NCBI GenBank assembly: GCA_015680685.1
Contig: MNCI01029297.1
Location: 607,291-671,290, forward strand
DNA: 64,000 bases
Reading direction: 5' to 3'
Source of the DNA: Gnetum montanum
Taxonomy: Eukaryota > Streptophyta > Gnetopsida > Gnetales > Gnetaceae
Positions 54,901 through 59,439 of the stretch are shown here, piece by piece. The position numbers and the translations under genes are program-made. Positions within the stretch are counted from its first letter, which is position 1; the number at the start of each line of letters is the position of its first letter. The notes beneath the pieces are model-generated. The model was not told the origin of the DNA and did not search any database. It saw only the letters and a program-made list of their open reading frames with translations.

Positions 54901-56867
54901 TGTGCTACCCATGCATGTGGTATTAAGATAGCAAGGGCTATGGATTAATGATGAATGCCCATTATGCTCCAATAGCCCTGAGACAATGATACATTTTGCT
55001 TATCCATGCCTGTACATGTGGGACATTTGGCGGGCTGCAAATTTGCATGGACCTATAAAGTTAATGGGGGATTCCCAAGCGGCGCTTATTTTATGGGAGA
55101 TTTGGAAGATTTGAAATCGTGTTATCTTTAGGCTTCAACATGTTCCGCCACCTGTGCAGGTCCTACTTCATGTCGTTCATGCATGGTAGGAAGTGAATGC
55201 TACTATGGGTGTGATGCCTACATACGAGCCCGCATGCGTGGCGTACCAGGCGAACCAGGAGCTTTGGAGAGTTGTGGAGCAGGTTGGGTGGGCTGAGGTC
55301 TTGCCCAGCCTAGAGGGGGACCCAGCTTTAGCTTATGATTCCTTCTTTACGAATAAGAGTGAGGATGCAACAGTGTTTCATGGGACTTGGATTGTGTTGA
55401 TTAAGGCAACATTGGCTTTATACCTGGGGACCCCGACCATGGGGGAAACGGTGTTGCTGACGATGCATGGGTTACATGATGCTGAAATATTTTTCATTGG
55501 TGCTGTGCCACGTACTAGTAGTGGCCAAGTGCCAAAATTGATGCTACCACTAATCTAGAGACAGGCAACTACGTTGGTGGACTGATTTTTTGTCCAATCT
55601 AGCAATGCATCTAAACTCCAGAGTGCAGATTTCGCACTCTTAAAGTGCATGCACCTCAAACACCATGTAAACCTCCCTAAGTTTTTTCTAGAGGCACTAT
55701 GCAAACAATGCAAAGGTCACCACTCAAGGTTAATCCTCTTGCTTTGGCAAGTTGTGTCGCCAAGGCAACCGCAGGGGCTGCTGTCTGGACCTACGTTGCC
55801 ATGTAAAGTTGTTTACTCTCGTCAACCAACACCGCAGAGGGGCATGGGTTTTAACATGCCTACTATGGTAGTTCCAATTGTTGATGACCCCAAGGGTTCC
55901 AACTCAATTGTGGGTCAAGATTCTTCAGTTGAACTATTGCGTATGGCAAAGGAGGCAGCAAAGGCTAAAAGTGAGGAACGTATGATCTAGGAGGCCAAGT
56001 GGTGTGCTCGAGAAGAGATGTTCTAGTGAACGCAAGCTCAATTCCAAGAGAGAGAAAAAGAGATGATGAGATAGCACACGCTTCATGAAGAAAGCTCTCA
56101 GGCAACATTGATCGATGAGCTAAGGACCCAAGTGAGGGAGGAGCTGCAACGTGAGGAGGAAGAGTGGCAGGAGTGTGAGAGGTTGCAACAGATGGCCTGG
56201 GAACAGAAGCAAGAGGAAGCGAATCAACTGCGAAGGCAAGTGGATAGAGCCCATGCTCAGAATGCTCGAATGTAGCTTAGGAAAGAGCAATGCCCCTACA
56301 TGGCAGTGGATATTCACCGCAATACCATGTGGTTGGCCCTTCATCAACACATCTGAAGAATGTCTTTCAAGCTTCATCCTGATGAGCGTGGATCTGCTAA
56401 TGATTGCGCTAGGAAGGAAGCTACCTTCAAGGACTTTCAGGAGGCGGCTGCCTTTGTAGACTCCAAACATCATCAAGAGGTGCTAAATGATATGCACAAT
56501 CAGGACATTCCTGATTGTGCATGTCAGAATTTGCCTAAGCATCTATAGTGGGTACAGCATGTACTTCTTGAATGGAAGTTAAAAGCAAATTTCAGCTCGC
56601 AGACATTTAAAAAATAAACAAAATATGACAGTGCAATAAGAAAACCATTGGGTGATCCATAACAGGCACGTCTCAAATCAACCAGAACTTCCTCAGAGAA
56701 TGAACATTCTTTGAATACCTTGGATGAGAGTTTAACAAATGGCATATTTTGGAAACATAAGCAGGAAGAGTAAAGCTTACATATCGTTGCTGAGCATTCC
56801 GTGGGCTTGGACGAAAAAGAGAAGAACATTGCAACCCTTGAATCCACTTCCTGTTTGATGTCAACAT
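18497..56867 (-). CDS. GI: GIGANTEA, 5' part of the gene (five coding exons, 3' part outside the window)
   Basis: GIGANTEA is a large nuclear and cytosolic plant protein of the circadian clock and photoperiod pathway; in Arabidopsis it works with ZEITLUPE/FKF1 F-box proteins and is about 1170 residues long. Five exons join in phase to give about 202 residues that follow the known N-terminus closely: a [11 protein letters not shown] start like the WIDGLQFSSLL of Arabidopsis, then [54 protein letters not shown] and [12 protein letters not shown]. All exons are open with consensus splice sites, so the gene looks intact and probably active. Introns 1 and 4 are about 19 and 18.5 kb, introns 2 and 3 are 153 and 105 bp, and intron 5 exceeds 18.4 kb. 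The next expected segment (CSGVMGKYAAG) was not found below 18497. Identification rests on my recall of the family, not on a search. Confidence 0.93.
18748..20925. other. GI intron 4, distal part, nothing recognised
   Basis: AT-rich sequence with a 77-residue chance-level frame (19796-20029, minus) that I cannot assign. No transposon domain seen. Confidence 0.5.
20930..21556 (+). mobile_element. LINE 3' end (LINE-C): terminal domain plus 3' UTR
   Basis: Holds the terminal domain of the dominant LINE family: [14 protein letters not shown] near 20972, then [34 protein letters not shown] and [15 protein letters not shown] (to about 21215). A G-rich 3' UTR follows, ending TATCCCAAATTTCTCCC plus a short A run at 21549-21556. 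The end resembles the 3' end of the copy at 45.1 kb. Confidence 0.75.
21580..22553 (-). mobile_element. 3' LTR of Gypsy-Y
   Basis: In minus orientation a purine tract (GAAGGGTGGGAGAGC) precedes TGATGTAGGGACAC at 22553, the expected polypurine tract and LTR start. The region 22490-22150 is packed with AAGACATCT/AGATGTCTT/GACGTC sites, as in the Gypsy-X LTR. The far end near 21580 abuts LINE-C and is approximate. Confidence 0.65.
21895..21939 (+). repeat. (CT)n microsatellite
   Basis: About 22 CT units with one interruption (CCC), inside the LTR of Gypsy-Y. Confidence 0.95.
22751..22996 (-). pseudogene. Gypsy-Y integrase C-terminal domain
   Basis: An 81-residue open frame starting [20 protein letters not shown], then [20 protein letters not shown], then [20 protein letters not shown]. 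This is the gypsy integrase GPY/F-like end (NDNAYxxDLPxxxxxSxxFNVxDLxxYH). Confidence 0.8.
23031..23564 (-). CDS. 177-residue open frame, integrase-like end with unknown acidic N-terminal part
   Basis: The last about 45 residues ([40 protein letters not shown]) match the gypsy integrase linker seen at 16.6 kb. The first about 130 residues are rich in Asp, His, Ser and Asn ([40 protein letters not shown]) and I do not recognise them. No stop in 534 nt, longer than its decayed surroundings. Probably a rearranged relic rather than a working gene. Confidence 0.35.
   Translation of the reverse strand: MDGRSHEKVCKCELYLVDGSNISYVEASRMATSFSLQLGSGLVYCEDEHHDRCGDSDEVLSYVMHDGSNVTFDAIVGKSKTNNGHLLDDDGYGSSHNEKIIVDVDVGIDSDKLVHFVCEMDGHHQGNLHYDPKRVDTLKSFGEEAQINVDFMQEMRDLHAQVKSNLEKKANESPQEE
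24700..25570 (-). pseudogene. Gypsy-Y reverse transcriptase
   Basis: [14 protein letters not shown] near 25530, [20 protein letters not shown] then [15 protein letters not shown] (25200-25080), [11 protein letters not shown] (about 25040), [18 protein letters not shown] (about 24940-24885) and [12 protein letters not shown] (about 24840-24805), where the catalytic YxDD appears as SMDD. This is the full RT core of a Ty3/gypsy element with stops. Confidence 0.85.
25860..26040 (-). pseudogene. Gypsy-Y retropepsin-like segment
   Basis: [19 protein letters not shown] then [16 protein letters not shown], matching the C-terminal half of gypsy aspartic proteases and the parallel segment at about 5.9 kb. 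The catalytic DTG is not clearly visible. Confidence 0.55.
26840..28200 (-). pseudogene. Gypsy-Y gag region
   Basis: Two open pieces: 27842-28195 (acidic, [17 protein letters not shown]) and 26841-27221, which includes a basic run ([16 protein letters not shown]) and a Cys-rich [13 protein letters not shown] resembling a degenerate CCHC knuckle. Position between the PBS side and protease fits gag. Confidence 0.6.
28745..28775 (-). other. Candidate primer-binding-site region of Gypsy-Y
   Basis: Reads TTGGCACAATGGGGGATTTT on the minus strand, resembling the TGGCGCCGTTGCCGGGGA motif found just inside the 5' LTR of many plant gypsy elements. The 5' LTR itself is not clearly visible beyond it. 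Confidence 0.4.
28850..28860 (+). repeat. Target-site duplication of LINE-D, first copy
   Basis: AAGCTTAGATG, identical to 30555-30565 on the other side of the insert. Confidence 0.8.
28861..30554 (-). mobile_element. 5'-truncated LINE copy with 11-bp target-site duplication (LINE-D)
   Basis: A T19 run at 28862-28880 is the poly(A) tail of a minus-strand insert. Exact copies of AAGCTTAGATG flank it (28850-28860 and 30555-30565). In minus order it holds the conserved VDRFFV / VNLP block (about 30270-30130), the coiled coil (about 29760-29390), the terminal domain (29400-29165; CPYIIMNI, then [13 protein letters not shown]) and 3' UTR. No RT: truncated within the C-terminal extension. A run of 21 C at 29340-29360 interrupts the terminal domain. 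Confidence 0.8.
30555..30565 (+). repeat. Target-site duplication of LINE-D, second copy
   Basis: AAGCTTAGATG, marks the 5' truncation point of LINE-D. Confidence 0.8.
30720..31883 (-). mobile_element. 5'-truncated LINE copy (LINE-E) with assembly gap
   Basis: A T-rich end (about 30721-30741) is the A-rich 3' tail. In minus order: coiled coil (31790-31380; [22 protein letters not shown]), terminal domain (31340-31085; [10 protein letters not shown]) and G-rich 3' UTR. TACGATT occurs on both sides (30713-30719 and 31884-31890), a weak target-site duplication. It is noticeably GC-rich compared with the other copies. Confidence 0.65.
30905..30916. other. Assembly gap, 12 N
   Basis: Twelve unknown bases between GGGG and a run of 16 C, inside the G-rich 3' UTR of LINE-E. 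The homopolymer probably caused the gap. Confidence 1.
32200..32860 (-). mobile_element. Diverged LINE 3' fragment (LINE-F)
   Basis: Minus-strand remnants of the terminal domain at about 32450-32220: [44 protein letters not shown] and IMLDAM. Coiled-coil-coding sequence precedes it (about 32860-32500). More diverged than the other copies; no tail or duplication seen. Confidence 0.5.
33365..33376 (+). repeat. Target-site duplication of LINE-G, first copy
   Basis: GCTCTTTCAGTT, exact match to 35998-36009. Confidence 0.85.
33377..35997 (-). mobile_element. 5'-truncated LINE with 12-bp target-site duplication (LINE-G)
   Basis: Exact GCTCTTTCAGTT flanks the insert (33365-33376 and 35998-36009), and a T-rich tail follows the left copy. 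In minus order: RT C-terminus (36016-35744: [40 protein letters not shown]), 35772-35506 ([20 protein letters not shown]), zinc-finger region (35487-35170), tail block AIIAMGVTP (35040-34900), the VNL block (about 34665-34500), coiled coil (34200-33900) and terminal domain (33860-33640: [25 protein letters not shown]). One bounded unit therefore carries RT end plus extension. Confidence 0.85.
35998..36009 (+). repeat. Target-site duplication of LINE-G, second copy
   Basis: GCTCTTTCAGTT, followed by unrelated intron sequence. Confidence 0.85.
36010..37245. other. GI intron 4 next to exon 4, no transposon seen
   Basis: AT-rich, without domains or repeats I recognise. Confidence 0.5.
37246..37388 (-). 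CDS. GI: GIGANTEA coding exon 4
   Basis: 143 bases that complete the Ala codon and add 47 codons: [18 protein letters not shown], then [19 protein letters not shown], then [10 protein letters not shown]. Acceptor CTCTAG, donor GTAAGC. The [11 protein letters not shown] block is one of the best conserved N-terminal stretches of GI. An 18.5-kb intron follows. Confidence 0.93.
37494..37548 (-). CDS. GI: GIGANTEA coding exon 3
   Basis: 18 codons plus one base (phase 1 exit), reading [18 protein letters not shown]. Acceptor TTGCAG, donor GTACAG. The split Ala codon is completed by CT at the start of exon 4, which gives the conserved [11 protein letters not shown]. It corresponds to the LVRHQYPSTEKRLLDDVLA region of Arabidopsis GI. 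Confidence 0.92.
37702..37773 (-). CDS. GI: GIGANTEA coding exon 2
   Basis: 24 codons, phase 0 at both ends, reading [20 protein letters not shown] and then DIAE. The acceptor is TTTGCAG and the donor GTATAT. It matches the QVVAYVEYFGQFTSEQF segment of GI. A 153-bp intron separates it from exon 3, a striking contrast with the 19-kb intron on its other side. Confidence 0.92.
37774..39840. other. GI intron 1 next to exon 2, nothing recognised
   Basis: Very AT-rich from about 39100 to 39800. No coding or repeat signal found. Confidence 0.5.
39840..42160 (-). mobile_element. LINE fragment of the dominant family (LINE-H)
   Basis: In minus order: RT YIDN variant of the catalytic box ([13 protein letters not shown], about 42060), RT C-terminus (41875-41640: [33 protein letters not shown]), zinc finger relic (about 41130-41080), tail block (40928-40746: [20 protein letters not shown]), VDRF-like block (about 40500) and coiled coil (40300-39860). 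The terminal domain and 3' UTR are missing. Confidence 0.75.
42165..42600 (-). mobile_element. RTE-type LINE fragment
   Basis: Minus-strand pieces [15 protein letters not shown] and [11 protein letters not shown] (about 42600-42500), then, after frameshifts, [40 protein letters not shown] (about 42310-42170). These are the hallmark DEWRxSxxVPIxKxKGDxxxCxNYRxIxLxSHxMKxWExxI run of plant RTE elements. This is a different LINE clade from its neighbour LINE-H. Confidence 0.75.
42605..43555. other. AT-rich GI intron 1 sequence, nothing recognised
   Basis: A short AT/AC microsatellite lies near 42748-42782. No other feature seen. Confidence 0.5.
43560..45760 (-). repeat. LTR-like repeat, copy B, split by a nested LINE
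   Basis: Reverse complement of the repeat at 12380-13020, interrupted at 44021-45141 by LINE-I. Contains the TATA-like CCTTATATAAGG (about 43811-43824), and on the far side (CA)n(CT)n repeats at about 45574-45600. Similarity continues across the insert, so the repeat was there first. Confidence 0.55.
44021..45141 (+). mobile_element. 5'-truncated LINE 3' end with 13-bp target-site duplication (LINE-I)
   Basis: AAGTTAGTTCTAA flanks it exactly (44008-44020 and 45142-45154). It encodes in one frame a 100-residue coiled coil (44142-44444: [40 protein letters not shown]) and the terminal domain (44571-44830: [53 protein letters not shown]). A G-rich 3' UTR and a 13-A tail (45128-45140) follow. 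It is the best preserved terminal domain in the window. Confidence 0.85.
45765..46490. other. Unannotated GI intron 1 sequence
   Basis: AT-rich, no feature recognised. Confidence 0.5.
46490..47470 (+). mobile_element. LINE C-terminal-extension fragment (LINE-J)
   Basis: Tail block of the dominant family at 46650-46920 ([56 protein letters not shown]), then the [11 protein letters not shown] block near 47120-47160. The coiled coil and terminal domain are absent, so both ends are broken. No target-site duplication found. Confidence 0.65.
47475..48180. other. Unannotated GI intron 1 sequence
   Basis: Nothing recognised. Confidence 0.5.
48190..49950 (+). pseudogene. Ty3/gypsy RNase H-integrase relic (Gypsy-Z)
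   Basis: RNase [21 protein letters not shown] (48300-48360), then a frameshift and [48 protein letters not shown] (to 48595). Integrase core relic: HPQTNG near 49240, [20 protein letters not shown] (49320-49380). Integrase C-terminus: [20 protein letters not shown] and [15 protein letters not shown] (49640-49800). Stops and frameshifts throughout. It is another subfamily than Gypsy-X/Y. Confidence 0.8.
49927..50022 (+). repeat. 48-bp tandem duplication
   Basis: Units 49927-49974 and 49975-50022 start TATGTGCTCGTAATTCTATT and differ at two positions. It lies right after the end of the Gypsy-Z integrase frame. Confidence 0.95.
50025..50640. other. Unannotated GI intron 1 sequence
   Basis: No feature recognised. 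Confidence 0.5.
50780..51640 (+). pseudogene. LINE-K ORF1 (DUF4283 type)
   Basis: A Gly/Ala-rich start is followed by the DUF4283-like core [55 protein letters not shown] (51025-51210), [11 protein letters not shown]-like sequence (about 51370) and a degenerate knuckle [14 protein letters not shown] (about 51570-51610) that has lost its first two Cys. It is the same plan as the ORF1 relic at 4.5-5.4 kb. Confidence 0.75.
52076..52745 (+). pseudogene. LINE-K endonuclease domain
   Basis: [15 protein letters not shown] (52076), [19 protein letters not shown] (52160-52215), [16 protein letters not shown] (52446-52490), [19 protein letters not shown] (52590-52640) and [12 protein letters not shown] (52707-52740). 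Catalytic Asn, Glu, Asp and the DH pair are all visible but in different frames. Confidence 0.8.
53280..54480 (+). pseudogene. LINE-K reverse transcriptase domain
   Basis: [17 protein letters not shown] (about 53375-53425), [12 protein letters not shown] (53508), [20 protein letters not shown] (53757-53816), [20 protein letters not shown] (53928-53987), [15 protein letters not shown] (54055-54099) and [18 protein letters not shown] (54160-54215). The 136-residue open piece at 53709-54119 holds both catalytic centres intact. Confidence 0.9.
54932..56548 (+). pseudogene. LINE-K C-terminal zinc finger and long extension, one reading frame
   Basis: Zinc finger: [20 protein letters not shown]. 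Then, in the same frame with only in-frame stops: tail block [39 protein letters not shown]; block [15 protein letters not shown]; coiled coil [26 protein letters not shown]; terminal domain [61 protein letters not shown]. The frame holds over 1.6 kb. I do not recognise the extension from known L1 proteins; plant L1s are known that add RNase H here, but no RNase H motif is seen. Confidence 0.75.
56550..56780. other. GI intron 1, first 230 bp
   Basis: Contains the GI intron 1 donor GTAAGC at 56780-56775. Nothing else recognised. Confidence 0.5.
56781..56867 (-). CDS. GI: GIGANTEA coding exon 1
   Basis: 29 codons from the ATG at 56867, reading [20 protein letters not shown] and ending ARN-like AQQRY, followed by the donor GTAAGC (56780-56775). 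It aligns with the N-terminal WIDGLQFSSLLWPPP segment of angiosperm GI. The frame is open upstream to 57092 but nothing GI-like precedes this ATG, so this start is preferred. Phase 0 exit. Confidence 0.9.
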
Positions 56868-57041
56868 CAAACTTCTCAAAAATAACTTCCCTTCACTACT
56901 AACAGCCAGCCACCACCTTAGTCCTAAAATTTCATCACTATTTTCACCACTGGCTGAACTGACTGGCAGAAGGCATTTGCTCCAAAACAATTCGTATGGA
57001 ACAAACAATGTTCTTCCGAAGTCCAAATTACCAATGGATCT
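56868..57041 (-). promoter_or_regulatory. GI: Putative 5'-UTR part of the GI start exon
   Basis: A good acceptor (pyrimidine/GT-rich tract then TTGCAG at 57047-57042) precedes this 174-nt stretch, which runs straight into the GI start codon. It is open in the GI frame but shows no similarity to GI proteins, so I read it as leader. Inference from splice signals only. Confidence 0.4.
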
Positions 57042-57193
57042 CTGCAACACACAAGCTTGCACATGTTGCCGACACTTTATTGTTATAAACAAAATACAGA
57101 GAATTTCCTATCAATAATCATTTGCAGCAATAGTAAAATACCAATGTTCCTATTAACATGCTAAGAGAATGCTGAATTTAACGAGAATCCTAC

Positions 57194-57245
57194 CGGTTCT
57201 TCCTTAAGATCACCAATCCTGTAACAGTGCCGACTCAGTAAACCA
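57194..57245 (-). promoter_or_regulatory. GI: Putative non-coding leader exon of GI
   Basis: A 52-bp block with an upstream TGTGCAG acceptor and a downstream GTAGGA donor. With the next acceptor at 57042 it defines a 152-bp intron. Leader introns are known for GI in other plants. This is inference from splice signals. Confidence 0.35.
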
Positions 57246-57582
57246 CTGCACAGAAAAACAAACCAATAATCGATGACATAGGAAATGATTTTCTTTGACA
57301 AACTCGGCCTTAAGATCACTTCAAGACGGACATGTAAGTTGGCAACTAATAAATGCCGTAAATAACAAACACATCTTTAGTTCCCAACTAAATGTGTACC
57401 ACGGAAATAAGGCGTAAGGAAATATCTCTATGCATCATTCTTTATTTCTACTCGATTGAATTTCAAACATAATTGTTGAATACCTGTGTTCAGTAACATT
57501 TTTGTTTCGTAATATATGTTCAGTTGAAACAATCAACAGGCACATAATCCCTTTCATACTTTGACAGAAATATCGCACATAC

Positions 57583-57895
57583 CTCAAATTTGAAATTTTG
57601 AACGCTTTCTTTTCCCCCAAATGGAATGAACTCCTAACCAGGCAGCTTAGCAGAATAATAGAGCGAGGAAGATCAATATTTCCATGGAACTAAGGGTTTA
57701 AAGGTGAAGCGCTTCCTTGTTTATGCATCTCTGCTGTCTAGTTCAGTGTTTTCGTTTATGAGCAACTCTGTGTCCGACGTGGCCTTGTGGGCTGACATGG
57801 CTCTGATATTTTCAAGATGCATCGGCTATGGATGAACATGAATGCATTGGGCATGGCCAATGCCATGGCATCCATCCGATGATACATGCATGCAT
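57583..57895 (-). promoter_or_regulatory. GI: Putative first leader exon of GI
   Basis: A strong donor, GAG|GTATGT, lies at 57582-57577. About 30 nt downstream of the TATA-like box at 57921-57930 the transcript would start near 57.89 kb, giving a first exon of about 310 nt. It holds several upstream ATGs, some in CATGCATG runs at about 57886-57898, and a GATATTTT site near 57806-57814 (evening-element-like as AAAATATC on this strand). Boundaries are inferred. Confidence 0.35.
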
Positions 57896-57920
57896 GCTGG
57901 CTGAATGCAAGTGCACGCCA

Positions 57921-57930
57921 ATTTATAAGG
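57921..57930 (-). promoter_or_regulatory. TATA-like box, candidate GI core promoter
   Basis: CCTTATAAAT on the minus strand, about 1.05 kb upstream of the GI start codon and 340 bp upstream of the best leader splice donor. No recognisable transposon covers 56.6-58.3 kb, which fits a preserved promoter region. Confidence 0.4.
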
Positions 57931-58305
57931 TTTCGAAAAAGCCATTTGTAATGCACTTCACCACTCTAATGGAAGCAGCGACTTTTTCAAATTTTGGCGG
58001 AGCATAAAACGCATTCTTTTGGTCGTCTTGTACAGGTTTCCAACTTAGGCGGTGATCAACAGAGTTTTTCGTCCACAGCCAAGGTGATCTTACGCTTCCA
58101 ATCATTTTTTTGGTTCATAGGAAAATTTTATTGATTTAAAAGAAACTTTACTTTACATTGTTAAGGAAATAATCATTGAGAAAACTTCATGATAGGCATG
58201 CTTTTTTTCATGAGCCAAAAGAAATTACTAAATATATTGCTCTTCATTTTCAAAGAATCTATTCTTCCAAAGGTTTTGATAAGGATGCCTCCTTGGTAAT
58301 TACTT
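57931..58305. other. Region upstream of the GI TATA-like box
   Basis: A CCAAT (58095-58099, plus strand) and no exact evening element were seen. No transposon domain. It may contain the proximal GI promoter. Confidence 0.4.
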
Positions 58306-58309
58306 CCGT

Positions 58310-58763
58310 CTTACCACCATACTAACATTTCATTGTTATACCTCAAGTATGAGTGTTGTGTATCATTCTTGTCTCTTTTGCAATTCACTTTTAGTAGCTT
58401 TTTCCATTTTTTGTAGTTTCTTTGCTCTTTCCACATTTTGTCTCTTTTGCAATTCACTTTTATTAGCTTTTTCCATTTTTTGTAGTTTCAGCTCTTTCCA
58501 CATTTTGTTCGATTTTTGCCAACTCACTTTAGTGATTGCACGCAATCTACATAAATTTTTTAACTCCTAAAATTTTTGAATTGAACCCGTGACCTAGAGC
58601 ATTCAAATCAAGAGTCTTACCACTAGGCTAACACCTCATTGTTAGAATTACTAAAAGTAGATCGAAGACATATGGCCAACATGATACTTAAGACTTACTA
58701 TAAGTACACCCAAGATATATGGCCAGCATGATACTTTAGAATTAGATAGGAATATAATGATGC

Positions 58764-58799
<36 letters not shown>

Positions 58800-59375
58800 T
58801 GTGTGTGTGTGTGTGTGTGGAAAGAGCTTTCAAATCAAGAGTCTTTCACTAGGCCAACACATCATTATTATTTATGTCTCAAGTATGGAAATGCTAGAAC
58901 TTAAAATAAGTAAAACATATGTACACTCCAAGATATATAATCCAATTAGAACTTTATATAACTCAATATTGCCCACCGGAATCAAACCCATGACCTAAAG
59001 CTTCCAAATCAAGTGTCTTACCACTAGGTTAACACCTCATTATTTATGCCTCAAGTATGGGAGTGTTGGAACCCAAAATAAGTGAAACATAGGTATACCC
59101 TAAGATTTATAGAAGTTTATACTTCAAATATGATTCAAATAGACAACCTCTTATCTAATAAGACAATGAGCTAATTACTTGAGCCACCTATCACTAGCAT
59201 CATGTTAGCTATATGAAGAGGGGTGTTAGAACTTGAAATAATTGTAATATAGATACACCCCAAGATATATTATCTAGTTAGAAATTTATAACTTAGTAGT
59301 ATCCACTAAAGTTAAACCCATGACTTGGAACTTTTAAATCAAGAGTCTTACCACTAGGCTAACATCTCATTATTA
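58310..59375 (-). repeat. Array of tRNA-derived (SINE-like) repeats
   Basis: Five related units in one orientation. A boxes (TAGCCTAGTGG type) lie at 58620-58630, 58846-58856, 59021-59031 and 59351-59361. B boxes (GGGTTCAATTC or GGGTTTGATTC type) lie at 58578-58588, 58979-58989 and about 59309-59319. A shorter fragment lies at about 58315-58360. A and B boxes are about 32 nt apart, as in tRNAs. Units share AACACCTCATTATTTATGCC-like and CTCAAGTATGG-like body sequence. The unit at 58846 has a GA/GT microsatellite where its B box should be. Confidence 0.65.
58766..58819 (+). repeat. (GA)n(GT)n microsatellite
   Basis: About 16 GA units followed by about 11 GT units, inside the tRNA-like repeat array. 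Confidence 0.95.
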
Positions 59376-59439
59376 CATCTCTATGAAATACAAAAATGAA
59401 ACCCCTTGGTAAATCAAGTTGGATTGATTGATGGTTGTG

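Larger units (their letters stand above)
50750..56550 (+). mobile_element. Near full-length L1-type LINE with C-terminal extension (LINE-K)
   Basis: In order: ORF1 (50780-51640), endonuclease (52076-52745), RT (53280-54480), zinc finger (54932-55040), tail block (55193-55558), VNLP block (55590-55700), coiled coil (55900-56280) and terminal domain (56285-56548). It lacks the 3' UTR and poly(A) tail and ends about 230 bp from GI exon 1. It is antisense to GI and carries many stops and frameshifts. Confidence 0.85.

Noticed and set aside
57435-57620. 61-residue minus-strand frame upstream of GI
   Set aside because: No similarity to GI and it spans the inferred leader splice donor; chance frame.
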